From: a virus
Reading direction: 5' to 3' (one strand)
DNA length: 22,450 bases
IMG/VR virus record: IMGVR_UViG_3300040758_000014
Span: 1 to 22,450 of that record
The notes beneath the pieces are model-generated. The model was not told the origin of the DNA, did no database searches, and worked only from the letters and a program-made list of their open reading frames with translations. Numbering within the stretch: the first letter of the stretch is position 1; every line of letters begins with the position of its first letter. Position numbers and translations under genes: made by a program. Positions 14,635 through 22,015 of the stretch are shown piece after piece.

Positions 14635-14711
14635 GGAGCTACTGCTCCGTTTTGACCGAACTACTGCTCGATCGCGTTAACTGTGAGAAAAATTGTTGTA
14701 ACAGCTACTGC
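14635..14711 (-). repeat. Short direct repeats and hairpin upstream of the scaffold gene
   Basis: The 94-base gap before the scaffold start holds three copies of CTACTGC (plus-strand sense, beginning at 14639, 14661 and 14705), spaced 22 and 44 bases apart. The copy nearest the gene lies in a perfect 5-bp hairpin GGAGC-tact-GCTCC (14635-14648), 15 bases before the scaffold ATG. This may be a regulatory or mRNA-structure element. No clear promoter boxes are seen. Confidence 0.4.
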
Positions 14712-14713
14712 CG

Positions 14714-14836
14714 TTACTTATACATTTTGTTGTTCTTGTGCACTTCGCCACCGCCAACCATCGTATTCTTGCCAGGTTTCTTATTGGCATGAATGTGATC
14801 AGTTTTCTTCATGGCGTTCTTCGCATGCTTCGACAT
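14714..14836 (-). CDS. Small basic 40-residue protein
   Basis: The frame starts at ATG 14836 with AAAGGAG 6 bases upstream, 11 bases after the stop of the head morphogenesis gene, and ends with TAA at 14714-14716. The peptide is strongly basic and rich in Lys, His and Asn (begins MSKHAKNAMKKTDHIHANKK, then a GGGE segment). The strong ribosome binding site and location between head genes support it. It could be a small DNA-binding or internal head protein, or a minor assembly factor. No family is recognised. Confidence 0.75.
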   Translation of the reverse strand: MSKHAKNAMKKTDHIHANKKPGKNTMVGGGEVHKNNKMYK

Positions 14837-14847
14837 AATAGCTCCTT

Positions 14848-15618
14848 TCACATAGTTTGATCATCAGACAACCCAGAATCATCAAGATCTTCTTCAGTTA
14901 CGCCCTCTGGTAGTACGAATACGGGCGTAAGATGGCATCGGCAGAACGGATGTAACGGGGTCTCGGGACAATCATCTCGCCTATAGATTCCAGGGCCTGC
15001 CCCATTATCCTGATTAGCATACTCGACACACTCGTCACAATTGTTTGTTCCAGTAGAAAGATCGAGTCTTATCGCTTCACAATCAGGATCTGCTAACGCT
15101 CTATCGTGTACGCCTCTATTGTAAGCTTTATTCGTTTCCGTAGCTGCAATTCTAAAGGCGTTGTTTAAGGCTTTACGATCAATCGAATCAGCAATCGTCT
15201 CTTCAAGACTTGCGTCATTAAACGACTCGACCTTATCACTTACTTTTGTGGCTATCTTCTCAAGTTGACTAAAATCTTGGCTCTCGATAGCTGTAGCGAT
15301 TTCGTCTTTAGTATCCGACAAGAATCGCTTGAACTCTACTAGATCAGATCCACTCGCGAGTCTCTTTGCTTGACGTTCCATCTCTCTTAAAGCTACAGTT
15401 GCACTCTCTTCTGTTGTGTATTGTGAGAGTTCTCTCGATAGCTTTAAAAGATTTGACCCTTGTTCTAAGTTGATTCGTACAGACTCGATGACTTGATCTT
15501 GCAACTCGAGCTTCGTAATTCGTTGCGATAACGTCGAGCCATAATAGCTCTCATTTAGAAACCACTCACGAGGATACTTGAAACGACTGTTAAACTGATC
15601 TGACTTCTTAGTCTTCAT
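14848..15618 (-). CDS. Phage head morphogenesis protein, Mu gpF / SPP1 gp7-like
   Basis: This 256-residue protein starts at ATG 15618, 5 bases after the stop of the collagen-like gene, with no good binding site, so it is probably translated by coupling. Residues 20-150 are mainly helical. The C-terminal third carries the family signature: 'R-I-A-A-T-E-T-N-K-A-Y-N' at 156-167, a C-D-E-C pair at 194-197, and C217..H223-P-F-C226-R-C228 near 217-228, the usual 'CxxC ... HP-x-CRC' metal-binding pattern. Members of this family associate with the portal inside the prohead and help ejection. The acidic C-terminus (EEDLDDSGLSDDQ) is variable in the family. Confidence 0.9.
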   Translation of the reverse strand: MKTKKSDQFNSRFKYPREWFLNESYYGSTLSQRITKLELQDQVIESVRINLEQGSNLLKLSRELSQYTTEESATVALREMERQAKRLASGSDLVEFKRFLSDTKDEIATAIESQDFSQLEKIATKVSDKVESFNDASLEETIADSIDRKALNNAFRIAATETNKAYNRGVHDRALADPDCEAIRLDLSTGTNNCDECVEYANQDNGAGPGIYRRDDCPETPLHPFCRCHLTPVFVLPEGVTEEDLDDSGLSDDQTM

Positions 15619-15623
15619 TCAGT

Positions 15624-16037
15624 TTAGGCAACGCCAGTTGCGCCTTGCGAGCCTTGGATGCCAGTGTTACCTTGATGTCCTTGGACTCCGTCAACACCGG
15701 TCGACCCTTGTGTTCCCGCAACTCCGGTTGACCCACTACCGGCTACGCCCGTAGAACCACGAGATCCGGCAACTCCAGTTGCACCAGCAGCAACAGACGT
15801 ACCAGCAAGAGTCAACACAGCGGTAGCATTCAGATAAAGATCTGGCTTGAGTTCAATCTGACTCGTGTAAGGAAGATCTTTCCACGCTGTTGAGCCATCG
15901 GCTACTTTATAGTGATACTCAGTCGTTCCAGCAAGAGTAGTCTCAGTCTTATCGCTTGATAGCATAAGAGATCCTGCCGCTAGAGTAGGATTCGCTGACG
16001 TCCAGTTTGCTTCTGAATCGAAATACTTTACTGACAT
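15624..16037 (-). CDS. Fibre-like protein with collagen-like tail, candidate head fibre
   Basis: This 137-residue protein starts at ATG 16037 with AAGGAG 6 bases upstream. Residues 15-60 resemble the short anchoring domain of phage fibres: 'L-A-A-G-S-L-M-L-S-S-D-K-T' followed by 'Y-H-Y-K-V-A-D-G-S-T-A-W-K-D-L-P-Y', close to the common 'KvGDGtt-W-dLpy' ending. Residues 85-137 are Gly-X-Y triplets, about 17 in all, with one two-residue interruption near residues 100-102 (GSG). The triplets are rich in Ser, Thr, Val, Ala and Gln, with no Pro in the Y position. The chain stops within the collagen-like part. Its place in the head module, away from tail fibres, suggests a capsid surface fibre or decoration, by analogy with head fibres of other phages. 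Confidence 0.75.
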   Translation of the reverse strand: MSVKYFDSEANWTSANPTLAAGSLMLSSDKTETTLAGTTEYHYKVADGSTAWKDLPYTSQIELKPDLYLNATAVLTLAGTSVAAGATGVAGSRGSTGVAGSGSTGVAGTQGSTGVDGVQGHQGNTGIQGSQGATGVA

Positions 16038-16047
16038 ATCTGTCTCC

Positions 16048-16326
16048 TTAAGACAGTACGATCAACACTTCGTGATCGAGTAGTAAACGATAGTTTTCTT
16101 TCTCAATTGTGATGTTCGCGCCGCTTCCCGCACTATACATAATCGTATCATCTACGGCACAACATATCGGAATCACTGTTCCATTCATCGATGTGCCACC
16201 GGGACCTACAGCAACTACTCTAGCGAGACGAAACGGAGTTTCGCCTGGTAAGACAAGCCCGCCTTCAGACAAGTTATCAGACGGAAGCTCTTTAACAACA
16301 ACACGGTTGTACGTTGGCTTAAACAT
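16048..16326 (-). CDS. GroES-like co-chaperonin (Cpn10)
   Basis: This 92-residue protein starts at ATG 16326, overlapping the preceding stop by one base (TAATG), with GGGAG 7 bases upstream. Cpn10 features in order: 'P-T-Y-N-R-V-V-V-K-E' at 4-13 (GroES 'PL-DR-V-V'), a mobile-loop equivalent at about 15-34 with GGLVLPG holding a hydrophobic Leu-Val-Leu triplet where GroES uses Ile-Val-Leu to bind GroEL, 'A-R-V-V-A-V-G-P-G' at 35-43, 'V-D-D-T-I-M-Y' and a final 'H-E-V-L-I-V-L'. Length is close to the usual 95-97. It probably caps host GroEL during folding of a virion protein, as T4 gp31 does. P22-type coats depend on GroEL/GroES, so the coat protein encoded 2.2 kb downstream is the likely client (inference). 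Confidence 0.87.
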   Translation of the reverse strand: MFKPTYNRVVVKELPSDNLSEGGLVLPGETPFRLARVVAVGPGGTSMNGTVIPICCAVDDTIMYSAGSGANITIEKENYRLLLDHEVLIVLS

Positions 16327-16574
16327 TATTTTCTCCCTTTTCTGTAAGCCTGTTCAACACAATCCAAAATCAGTGATTGCAATCTATCCCTTATTTTATA
16401 GCGTTTAAGGGTTATCTCAATCGCTTGACGTGGTTTCTTCGTCTTCAGCTCTCGTTTTATAGCAGATTTTAACGGTTGACTGATGACTCGCCACTTTTTA
16501 ACGAAGTCGACTTCGAGTGAACGTACAGGTGATAGCCTGAAGCCAGATTTCGGACTAGAGCGAATTGCAGTCAT
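16326..16574 (-). CDS. Small basic protein, unknown
   Basis: This 82-residue protein starts at ATG 16574 and overlaps the metallopeptidase-like gene by 20 bases; GAAAG upstream is a poor binding site, so coupling is likely. It has a very high share of Lys and Arg, a central segment 'VKKWRVISQPLKSAIKRELKTKKPRQAI' without acidic clusters, and a C-terminal helix ending RKGRK. There is no Cys or His pattern. It might bind DNA or an acidic partner. Its tight position between two coupled genes suggests that it works with the ATP-grasp/metallopeptidase/GroES group. I do not recognise a family. Confidence 0.7.
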   Translation of the reverse strand: MTAIRSSPKSGFRLSPVRSLEVDFVKKWRVISQPLKSAIKRELKTKKPRQAIEITLKRYKIRDRLQSLILDCVEQAYRKGRK

Positions 16575-17136
16575 CTTCGTATTCTTTCCAGTTCACGTTA
16601 AGAAGAGCTGCCATCAAACGTTCAACTGCAGTTGCTACACAATGTTCTTTGCGATATGGAGCGAGTGGACTATCGCCTGGTTCGTCTAAGTTGCCCTCTT
16701 TACGTGCTTCTTCAAAAGCAATATCGAACTTCGTAATAGCTTTCTCGCTTACGCCGTTATGCTCTGTTTGTAGAACTTCAGCTAACTCGTGTAGTCCAAC
16801 AAGCATCTCGTGTCGATTATCGCTCATCTCGCTCACGAAGATTCGTAGAGTGCCTTCAACATCGAAGTAGTAATCGCCTACTGTCTCGTAACGTTGTCTC
16901 TCGTGAGGGATCACTTCGATGACGATCTTCTTGATCGGTCTCCCCGTCCGATCAGAAAGAAACTCTTTAAGATCTCTCACGTTATTTTCTTCTAAAAGCT
17001 TAACTTTTCGCCCTAGAGACTTAAGTACTTCGTAGACAGCTTTTCCACTAACAGAATCTTCTATTTCGAGTTCGCCATCAAAGGTTTTAAGAATATCGAT
17101 CGCTTCATTAATACCGCCGCCAATTTTTACTTTCAT
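16555..17136 (-). CDS. Predicted zinc metallopeptidase-like protein (HELAE)
   Basis: This 193-residue protein starts at ATG 17136 and overlaps the ATP-grasp stop as ATGA. Residues 98-126 have a strand-then-helix pattern leading to H116-E117-L-A-E120 and H126, resembling minimal metallopeptidases in which strand, HExx[HE] helix and a later acidic or His ligand form a metal site. Further conserved-looking residues follow: F137-D138, 'E-P-G-D-S-P-L-A-P-Y' at 152-161, H165 and E172 in the last helix, and a W-K-E-Y end. I recall similar small phage proteins with this HE...PGD...APY...H...E arrangement, but cannot confirm a family name. It may cleave a virion or host substrate, or be an inactive structural relative. 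Confidence 0.6.
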   Translation of the reverse strand: MKVKIGGGINEAIDILKTFDGELEIEDSVSGKAVYEVLKSLGRKVKLLEENNVRDLKEFLSDRTGRPIKKIVIEVIPHERQRYETVGDYYFDVEGTLRIFVSEMSDNRHEMLVGLHELAEVLQTEHNGVSEKAITKFDIAFEEARKEGNLDEPGDSPLAPYRKEHCVATAVERLMAALLNVNWKEYEDDCNSL

Positions 17137-18371
17137 AGTTGCATTGCCTCGTTAAGTGTTTCTTCAGCAGTATCTAACGTATCGATACGACACGACACGT
17201 CAGGACCTTCAATCAGTTCAGCCACTTTCTTCACGTTGTTAATCGCTTCTTGTACTGAGTTTCCTAAGCCTACGACTGCTCCGATGTCATTTGATCCTGT
17301 TGGCACGATGTACGATAAGTCGTCACACACGATGCGTTTCTTCAACTTGACCCACTGTGATACGTTACTTGGAAAGTAGACTGGACAAAAGTGATTCGTA
17401 GCCCAATTTGATTCGATTAGCAACTCAACAGCGTGAATGGCAACGTTTCTCGGAGCAATCAACTCGCCATTCATGCCTGCCCAGATGAACTCGCCCAAGT
17501 TTTCGATCATCTCGAGATAGATTTCACCTGGAGGACATGGCTCTCGCGCCGTAAAGTCGATCATGTAGCCTGTTCCACTTTGATCGATTCGAGTTTCTGT
17601 ACTAAAGAAGCCACAATAGCCGTATTGCTTAAACGTGTCGCTCATCGCCGACGTGAAGTCTGTGATTTGGCTTGGAAGCGAAGTAAAGTCGCGCCATAAG
17701 CCTGCATAAGCCTTGTCTTTGACTTCGACTCCGAAAAGCCAACTTGCAGGGTACTGACCGTTCACACTCGCGCCATCATAGCCAATCTCGATGCCATCAA
17801 TCGGCCACTCTATCACGAACTCGATGTATTCAGCGAGAGGCCCTAAGCAATAAGCAAACTCGTCTAACTCAGGCGCTACGAGGTCGTAGTTCTTAGCAAA
17901 GAACGTTTCGATCAAGCCTCTCCACTTATTCACTTTGACGTAGACGCCTTGATTCTCTTTTAGAAACGCTCTCAAGTTCGATAAGCCAACGACTTTTGCC
18001 CACTTGTTGACGGGAAGCCCTAGATCTTGCATGTGTTGTTTGATAAGATCACGTTGCAACTCGAGCTCTTCTCCATTACGTGATCCCCACACCTTCTCGT
18101 CGTTTCTCGCTAAGAAGTCCAGAAAGCTTCCGTAATACACGTCAGGAGAGATCCAGCCATCAATCTCGTCATACACATCCCAGATGTTCTCGACGACTTC
18201 GACCGAAGTACCCATGCCGATATAAGTCTTGTTGGGTTTTGGGTATGCATCTTGCCAGGCTGGATTAGAGTAATATACTCTCTTGTACTCACGTGCAAGT
18301 CGCTCAGCTAAAGGCAAATAGTTGCCTGAAGTGTCGATTACACAAGCAACGACGTCTTTAGTCTCTTTCAT
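17133..18371 (-). CDS. ATP-grasp ligase-like protein (PurD-like fold)
   Basis: This 412-residue protein starts at ATG 18371, overlapping the portal stop as ATGA, with AAAGGTGG upstream. The order of elements matches the ATP-grasp superfamily: a pre-ATP-grasp region (1-115, ending 'W-G-S-R-N-G-E-E-L-E-L-Q-R'), a linker 'M-Q-D-L-G-L-P-V', a 'V-Y-V-K146-V' lysine strand for ATP, E182/E184 in the hinge strand, 'DGIEIGYDG' at 192-200, and a metal-binding end 'F-S-T-E259-T-R' with 'M-I-D272-F-T-A-R' at 256-276, where many members have E-x-N-x-R. The C-terminal 75 residues resemble the rudiment domain of PurD/carboxylase-type members. It should form an acyl-phosphate and join it to an amine. Substrate unknown; placement next to portal argues against plain purine synthesis. 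Confidence 0.78.
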   Translation of the reverse strand: MKETKDVVACVIDTSGNYLPLAERLAREYKRVYYSNPAWQDAYPKPNKTYIGMGTSVEVVENIWDVYDEIDGWISPDVYYGSFLDFLARNDEKVWGSRNGEELELQRDLIKQHMQDLGLPVNKWAKVVGLSNLRAFLKENQGVYVKVNKWRGLIETFFAKNYDLVAPELDEFAYCLGPLAEYIEFVIEWPIDGIEIGYDGASVNGQYPASWLFGVEVKDKAYAGLWRDFTSLPSQITDFTSAMSDTFKQYGYCGFFSTETRIDQSGTGYMIDFTAREPCPPGEIYLEMIENLGEFIWAGMNGELIAPRNVAIHAVELLIESNWATNHFCPVYFPSNVSQWVKLKKRIVCDDLSYIVPTGSNDIGAVVGLGNSVQEAINNVKKVAELIEGPDVSCRIDTLDTAEETLNEAMQL

Positions 18372-20122
18372 ACACCACCTTTAGCAACAGTGAAGCCTTT
18401 CTTTAACGGCACTTTGCTAACTTTCTTTTGTGGCGTTAGATTCATCGTTGGAATCGGCTGTTGCATCTGAGCAAGTTGAGCTGCTTGTTGCTCTTCAGGC
18501 GTCATCATCAACTCTTGATCACTTGGCATCTCAGCTTGTGTCTTCTTGTCTTCTTTAGCCTTTTCTCGAATCTCGTCAATTACAGGCTGTACTTCTTCAT
18601 CATCCAAGTCGTTGAACACACTGCGTGTGACTTGTTCGAGTGCAAGAGCACGTCCCGATACACCAGGGTCAAGTGCTATGTAGTCGCCGTAAAGCTTGAC
18701 AGTACTATCAGGATCTTCAGGATGATAGTCTTCTTCATACAAACTTGTGAAGTCATGTTGTTCGCTTCTCACGTATTGTTGAAAGATTCGAGATATCGCC
18801 TCTTCAGCGTTTTGTACCATCTTGGCAGACTCTTTAAGCACCCACTCTTTCGCCTGAAAGCGATATGCTTCTGCCTTTCCGGACGTGGGCACGCCTTCTA
18901 CGCCTTGTTGTCCAGCCTGACGAAAAATGTCTTCACGTAAGTCTTTGACTGTATTGCCAAGTTCTGTATACGGCCCTGTAGGCGGCGCTAGATACATCGG
19001 GAGCGGATAAGTCTCCTGATTAGGCCCACCATTTGGCGGGAGCCATAAGCCTCTGAGTGGTCCCATCGCCTGTATCGTATTAGAGTTAGCATCTGATGTC
19101 TTTGGCAAACAGGGAATCGGAAACATCTGAGAACGAACTAGACGTATCTGCCACGAGTCTAGATTGTAGATTGACCAGTTACACTTTGCAACTTGATAGA
19201 ACTGAGGATGAGGAAGAATCGTGTCTTCTTCAACTTCGCCAGGCATTACGGGAATGACAGGACACTCGTCGAGTCCCAACGTGACTTGCGTCTCTTTCAT
19301 CTCTTGCCAATCGCCTTTGTCGTTCTTACGAAGCTTCACTGAGTAGTCTTTTGTCCAAAGCTTCCAACGTGGGTCGTCAATGATTTGACCCGTCTTCGGA
19401 TCTTTCATCTTCTCAGGTCGCTCTCTAAAAGCGATTTTGGTTATCTGACAGAAGTCATCAAGCTCTAAGAAAGCTGTCTCGACTTGTTGGGGAAGACGCA
19501 TGTAAGCAAATGGGAATGTACGATTCTTGAGTGCATCTGTTCTAAACAGACTCACTAAGGGAAAGTTATCGATAACGATGAAAGAGACACTCAAGAGACG
19601 TGCATATCGAGCGATCTTCTTCATAAACGTGCCAATATGACGATGCCGACAGTCAACGTTGTCTAAAAATGCATTCCAGAGTGGCGCTAGTTTACCGGCT
19701 TCATCGAGTACTCCATTAACTTCAGTCTTGCGTGTTGCTCCACAAGCAAAGACAGGAATATACGTAGCATCGATAATCTGAGGTACGAAGTTACGATAAT
19801 GTGTTGTGGCACGTCTCTCTAAGAACTCGTCATCTAGTTCTATTTGGCTCTTATCGAGAATCGTGCCATCTTTGAAGCCACCCGTCCCGAAATAAGCATT
19901 TAGCATAAAATCGTAGTGATTGATTCGGAAGATCGGCGGCTTCTTGGGCGTGTTACGTGAAGTTCCTGAGATGCTTGATTGCGCCGTTTGAGCTGAAGTC
20001 CCCGAGCCTGTAGTTGCAGCTATCGGAAGATTGATCCCTGCACCTGGATCCATCAATCCCATTCCCGACGCTGTATCGCCACCTTGATCAAGTCCCGGCA
20101 AGAAAGTTATGTCTTGTGCCAT
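18368..20122 (-). CDS. Portal protein
   Basis: This 584-residue protein starts at ATG 20122 with GAGG about 5 bases upstream and follows the terminase large subunit after 37 bases. It has the mixed alpha/beta make-up of portals: a clip/stem-like middle (residues about 300-400), then 'T-S-G-K-A-E-A-Y-R-F-Q-A-K-E-W-V-L-K-E-S-A' at 413-432, which resembles the long crown-proximal helix region of many portals ('SG-x-A-x-x-x-x-x-...-A'). The first 60 residues are disordered-looking (Gly, Ser, Thr rich), and the C-terminus is Gln/Met/Pro rich. Length is usual for large portals. It forms the dodecameric DNA gate at one capsid vertex. Confidence 0.85.
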   Translation of the reverse strand: MAQDITFLPGLDQGGDTASGMGLMDPGAGINLPIAATTGSGTSAQTAQSSISGTSRNTPKKPPIFRINHYDFMLNAYFGTGGFKDGTILDKSQIELDDEFLERRATTHYRNFVPQIIDATYIPVFACGATRKTEVNGVLDEAGKLAPLWNAFLDNVDCRHRHIGTFMKKIARYARLLSVSFIVIDNFPLVSLFRTDALKNRTFPFAYMRLPQQVETAFLELDDFCQITKIAFRERPEKMKDPKTGQIIDDPRWKLWTKDYSVKLRKNDKGDWQEMKETQVTLGLDECPVIPVMPGEVEEDTILPHPQFYQVAKCNWSIYNLDSWQIRLVRSQMFPIPCLPKTSDANSNTIQAMGPLRGLWLPPNGGPNQETYPLPMYLAPPTGPYTELGNTVKDLREDIFRQAGQQGVEGVPTSGKAEAYRFQAKEWVLKESAKMVQNAEEAISRIFQQYVRSEQHDFTSLYEEDYHPEDPDSTVKLYGDYIALDPGVSGRALALEQVTRSVFNDLDDEEVQPVIDEIREKAKEDKKTQAEMPSDQELMMTPEEQQAAQLAQMQQPIPTMNLTPQKKVSKVPLKKGFTVAKGGV

Positions 20123-20159
20123 ATTGCCTCATTGCGTTTTTTATGTGACTGACAGCCGT

Positions 20160-21659
20160 TTAATACGTACGTATCGTTGCTGCCTCAGCTAATCTTGGGA
20201 CGCAACGTGTAAAGTAGATAAGTGCTTGTGACATCGCGTCTACACGATCTTTAAACTCGCTATTTGGAAACGCTAAGATCTCTTCGAGGTACTTTGTTCG
20301 ATTGTACACACTGTCGTGTATGTAGACGTTGCCTGTTTCCCAAAGTGCAGAAATCGACTCAGCACGTACTTCTTTACCACCAAACTTCGAAGGATTGAAC
20401 TGATAAACAGAGTGCTTCATCTTCATCTTTTCAATCACGTAGTAGCCGTTGGCAGCATTCTCCACTACGGCTATCGCGCCTCGATATAGCCCTAAGAGTT
20501 TATCGAGTTGTGTAGCTGTCTCTATCGCTCCCATGCGTGTCGTTAAGTCATACAGCATATAGTAGTTAGGAGTCTTCTTAGCCCACACTTGCAAGCTGGC
20601 GGGACACGATGTTGCTGCATCCGTAAAACTTGCATCGACGCTCACGATGATCTGATCGAATATCGGCGTTGACTCTTTTGTAAACCACTGTGGCCAATGC
20701 TCTTTGAAGAAACGACCACCTACAACTATCGGTGACTGATTGTATTGTCCTGAGTACGCTGTACGTTGTACGATTCTCGCTTCTGCTAGAATCTCTTTTG
20801 AGAGTCTTTCAGGGAACATCAAGCCATCAATATAGAATTTCTCTAACTCGATTGGCTCGGGATGATGTCCATCAGTCAACTCAGCAGGCAACGAGATGTA
20901 TCTGTACTTCGTTCCATACTGCTTCTTAATGTGTCCCGTCAAATCTTGATTGTCAATACGCTGTTGAATCACGATGCGAATACCTACGTCCTGATTATCA
21001 AGACGCGACCACATGCCTTCATCCCACCAGCGTTTAACGAGATCTCTATCAGCTTGACTGTATCTATCATCAGCGGCGTTAGGGTCATCAGCCAAGATGA
21101 TGTCGGCTTTATGACCTGTCGGGTTGCTATGAGGAGACGTTGTACGTCTCTCGCCGCCTCGATTGTTAAGTAAGTACTCGTTTGTATCAGTCGTTAACTC
21201 GAAGACGTCTTTCCAGTAAGTTTGAAACCACTCGCTCACGATTAGCAATCTCGAAGCGCGTACATCTCTACCAGCAAGCCCAGGTGAATACGACGTTGTG
21301 ATGAATTTTAAGTGTGGGGCTCTTATCCAACACCATGCAGGAAACGCAACGCTACAGATTGCACTTTTGAGTGATTTAGGCGGAGTATTAATACAGAGAT
21401 CGTAGAACTTCTTCTCTCCCTTGAAGACTCGCTCCGCCATTGCTTGCAACTCGTCACAGAACAACTTTAGATGCCAGTTCTTTACAAGCGTTACGCCAGG
21501 AACGACAACGTGCCATGAACAAACAAAAAAGCTGTAGAAAGATGCTTCACATTGCATCCTCTCAAGCTTTTGTGATTCCCGCTCCCGTTGTCTCAGCAAG
21601 TCTTCTATCGATTTCAGCGATTCTGGACTTAACGGCTTCGATAGAGTCGCTGTCTCCAT
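20160..21659 (-). CDS. terL: Terminase large subunit
   Basis: The start chosen is ATG 21659 (499 residues), with GGGAGAG 7 bases upstream; an in-frame TTG at 21683 lacks such a site. ATPase half: Walker A-like NTPPKSLKS at 91-99 (the terminase form of G-x4-GK-S, as in PPRHGKS), Walker B DIILADDP at 186-193 with the acidic pair D191-D192, and a coupling-like VIQQR segment at about 230-234 followed by D-L-T-G. Nuclease half (RNase H fold): first Asp in IIVSVDASF (D342), Glu in AVVENAANG (E400), and a third acidic site in FKDRVDAM (D471/D474). It cuts concatemers and pumps DNA through the portal. It overlaps the small subunit gene by 98 bases. Confidence 0.96.
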   Translation of the reverse strand: METATLSKPLSPESLKSIEDLLRQRERESQKLERMQCEASFYSFFVCSWHVVVPGVTLVKNWHLKLFCDELQAMAERVFKGEKKFYDLCINTPPKSLKSAICSVAFPAWCWIRAPHLKFITTSYSPGLAGRDVRASRLLIVSEWFQTYWKDVFELTTDTNEYLLNNRGGERRTTSPHSNPTGHKADIILADDPNAADDRYSQADRDLVKRWWDEGMWSRLDNQDVGIRIVIQQRIDNQDLTGHIKKQYGTKYRYISLPAELTDGHHPEPIELEKFYIDGLMFPERLSKEILAEARIVQRTAYSGQYNQSPIVVGGRFFKEHWPQWFTKESTPIFDQIIVSVDASFTDAATSCPASLQVWAKKTPNYYMLYDLTTRMGAIETATQLDKLLGLYRGAIAVVENAANGYYVIEKMKMKHSVYQFNPSKFGGKEVRAESISALWETGNVYIHDSVYNRTKYLEEILAFPNSEFKDRVDAMSQALIYFTRCVPRLAEAATIRTY

Positions 21660-21996
21660 TTTTGATCTCTCCCGAGTGTTCAACTTTTACGCCTGGTGTC
21701 CACTTACGTGTTGGATCGTCGAAGCATGGCGTATGAGTCTTAACGAACTTCGCCATCTCGGCTACTAATGCAGACTTCTGTGTTGCTTCGAGCGTCGCTA
21801 AGATAGCATCGTCTGCTATATCGTGAAACTTAGATCTCGCTCGCTCAAACGCCTCTTTGATCGCTGGATACGTATTTCTGTACATGTAGACAGTTGAGGG
21901 ATCGATCTTCAACACTCTCGCGATGTCGTTGACAACACCGTAACGTGCTTCGACAACCTTGACGACTCGCTTCAGATATCGCTCGCTCATTGGCAT
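21562..21996 (-). CDS. terS: Terminase small subunit
   Basis: This 144-residue protein starts at ATG 21996 with AAGGG 8 bases upstream (a second ATG at 21990 is possible). Residues about 18-45 form a helix-turn-helix ('Y-G-V-V-N-D-I-A-R-V-L-K-I-D-P-S-T-V-Y'), followed by a basic helix and a middle region for oligomerisation. The C-terminal part (residues 118-144) is helical and charged and could contact the large subunit, which is encoded immediately downstream with overlap. Small subunits bind the packaging start site; the 15-bp palindrome just upstream (22016-22030) is a candidate target. The identity is supported by the HTH, the size and the position next to terL. Confidence 0.8.
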   Translation of the reverse strand: MPMSERYLKRVVKVVEARYGVVNDIARVLKIDPSTVYMYRNTYPAIKEAFERARSKFHDIADDAILATLEATQKSALVAEMAKFVKTHTPCFDDPTRKWTPGVKVEHSGEIKNGDSDSIEAVKSRIAEIDRRLAETTGAGITKA

Positions 21997-22015
21997 ATTC
22001 TAAGCCCTTCGTGTT

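Noticed and set aside
14635-14711. CRISPR-like array from the CTACTGC repeats
   Set aside because: Repeats are only 7 bases, spacing is irregular (22 and 44), and there are just three copies.
16555-17136. Calling the HELAE protein the prohead maturation protease
   Set aside because: Prohead proteases of known phages are serine-type or of other folds, and the coat shows no N-terminal delta domain; a maturation role is not supported.
21660-21683. TTG start extending the terminase large subunit by 8 residues
   Set aside because: The internal ATG at 21659 has GGGAGAG at ideal spacing; the TTG has no such site.
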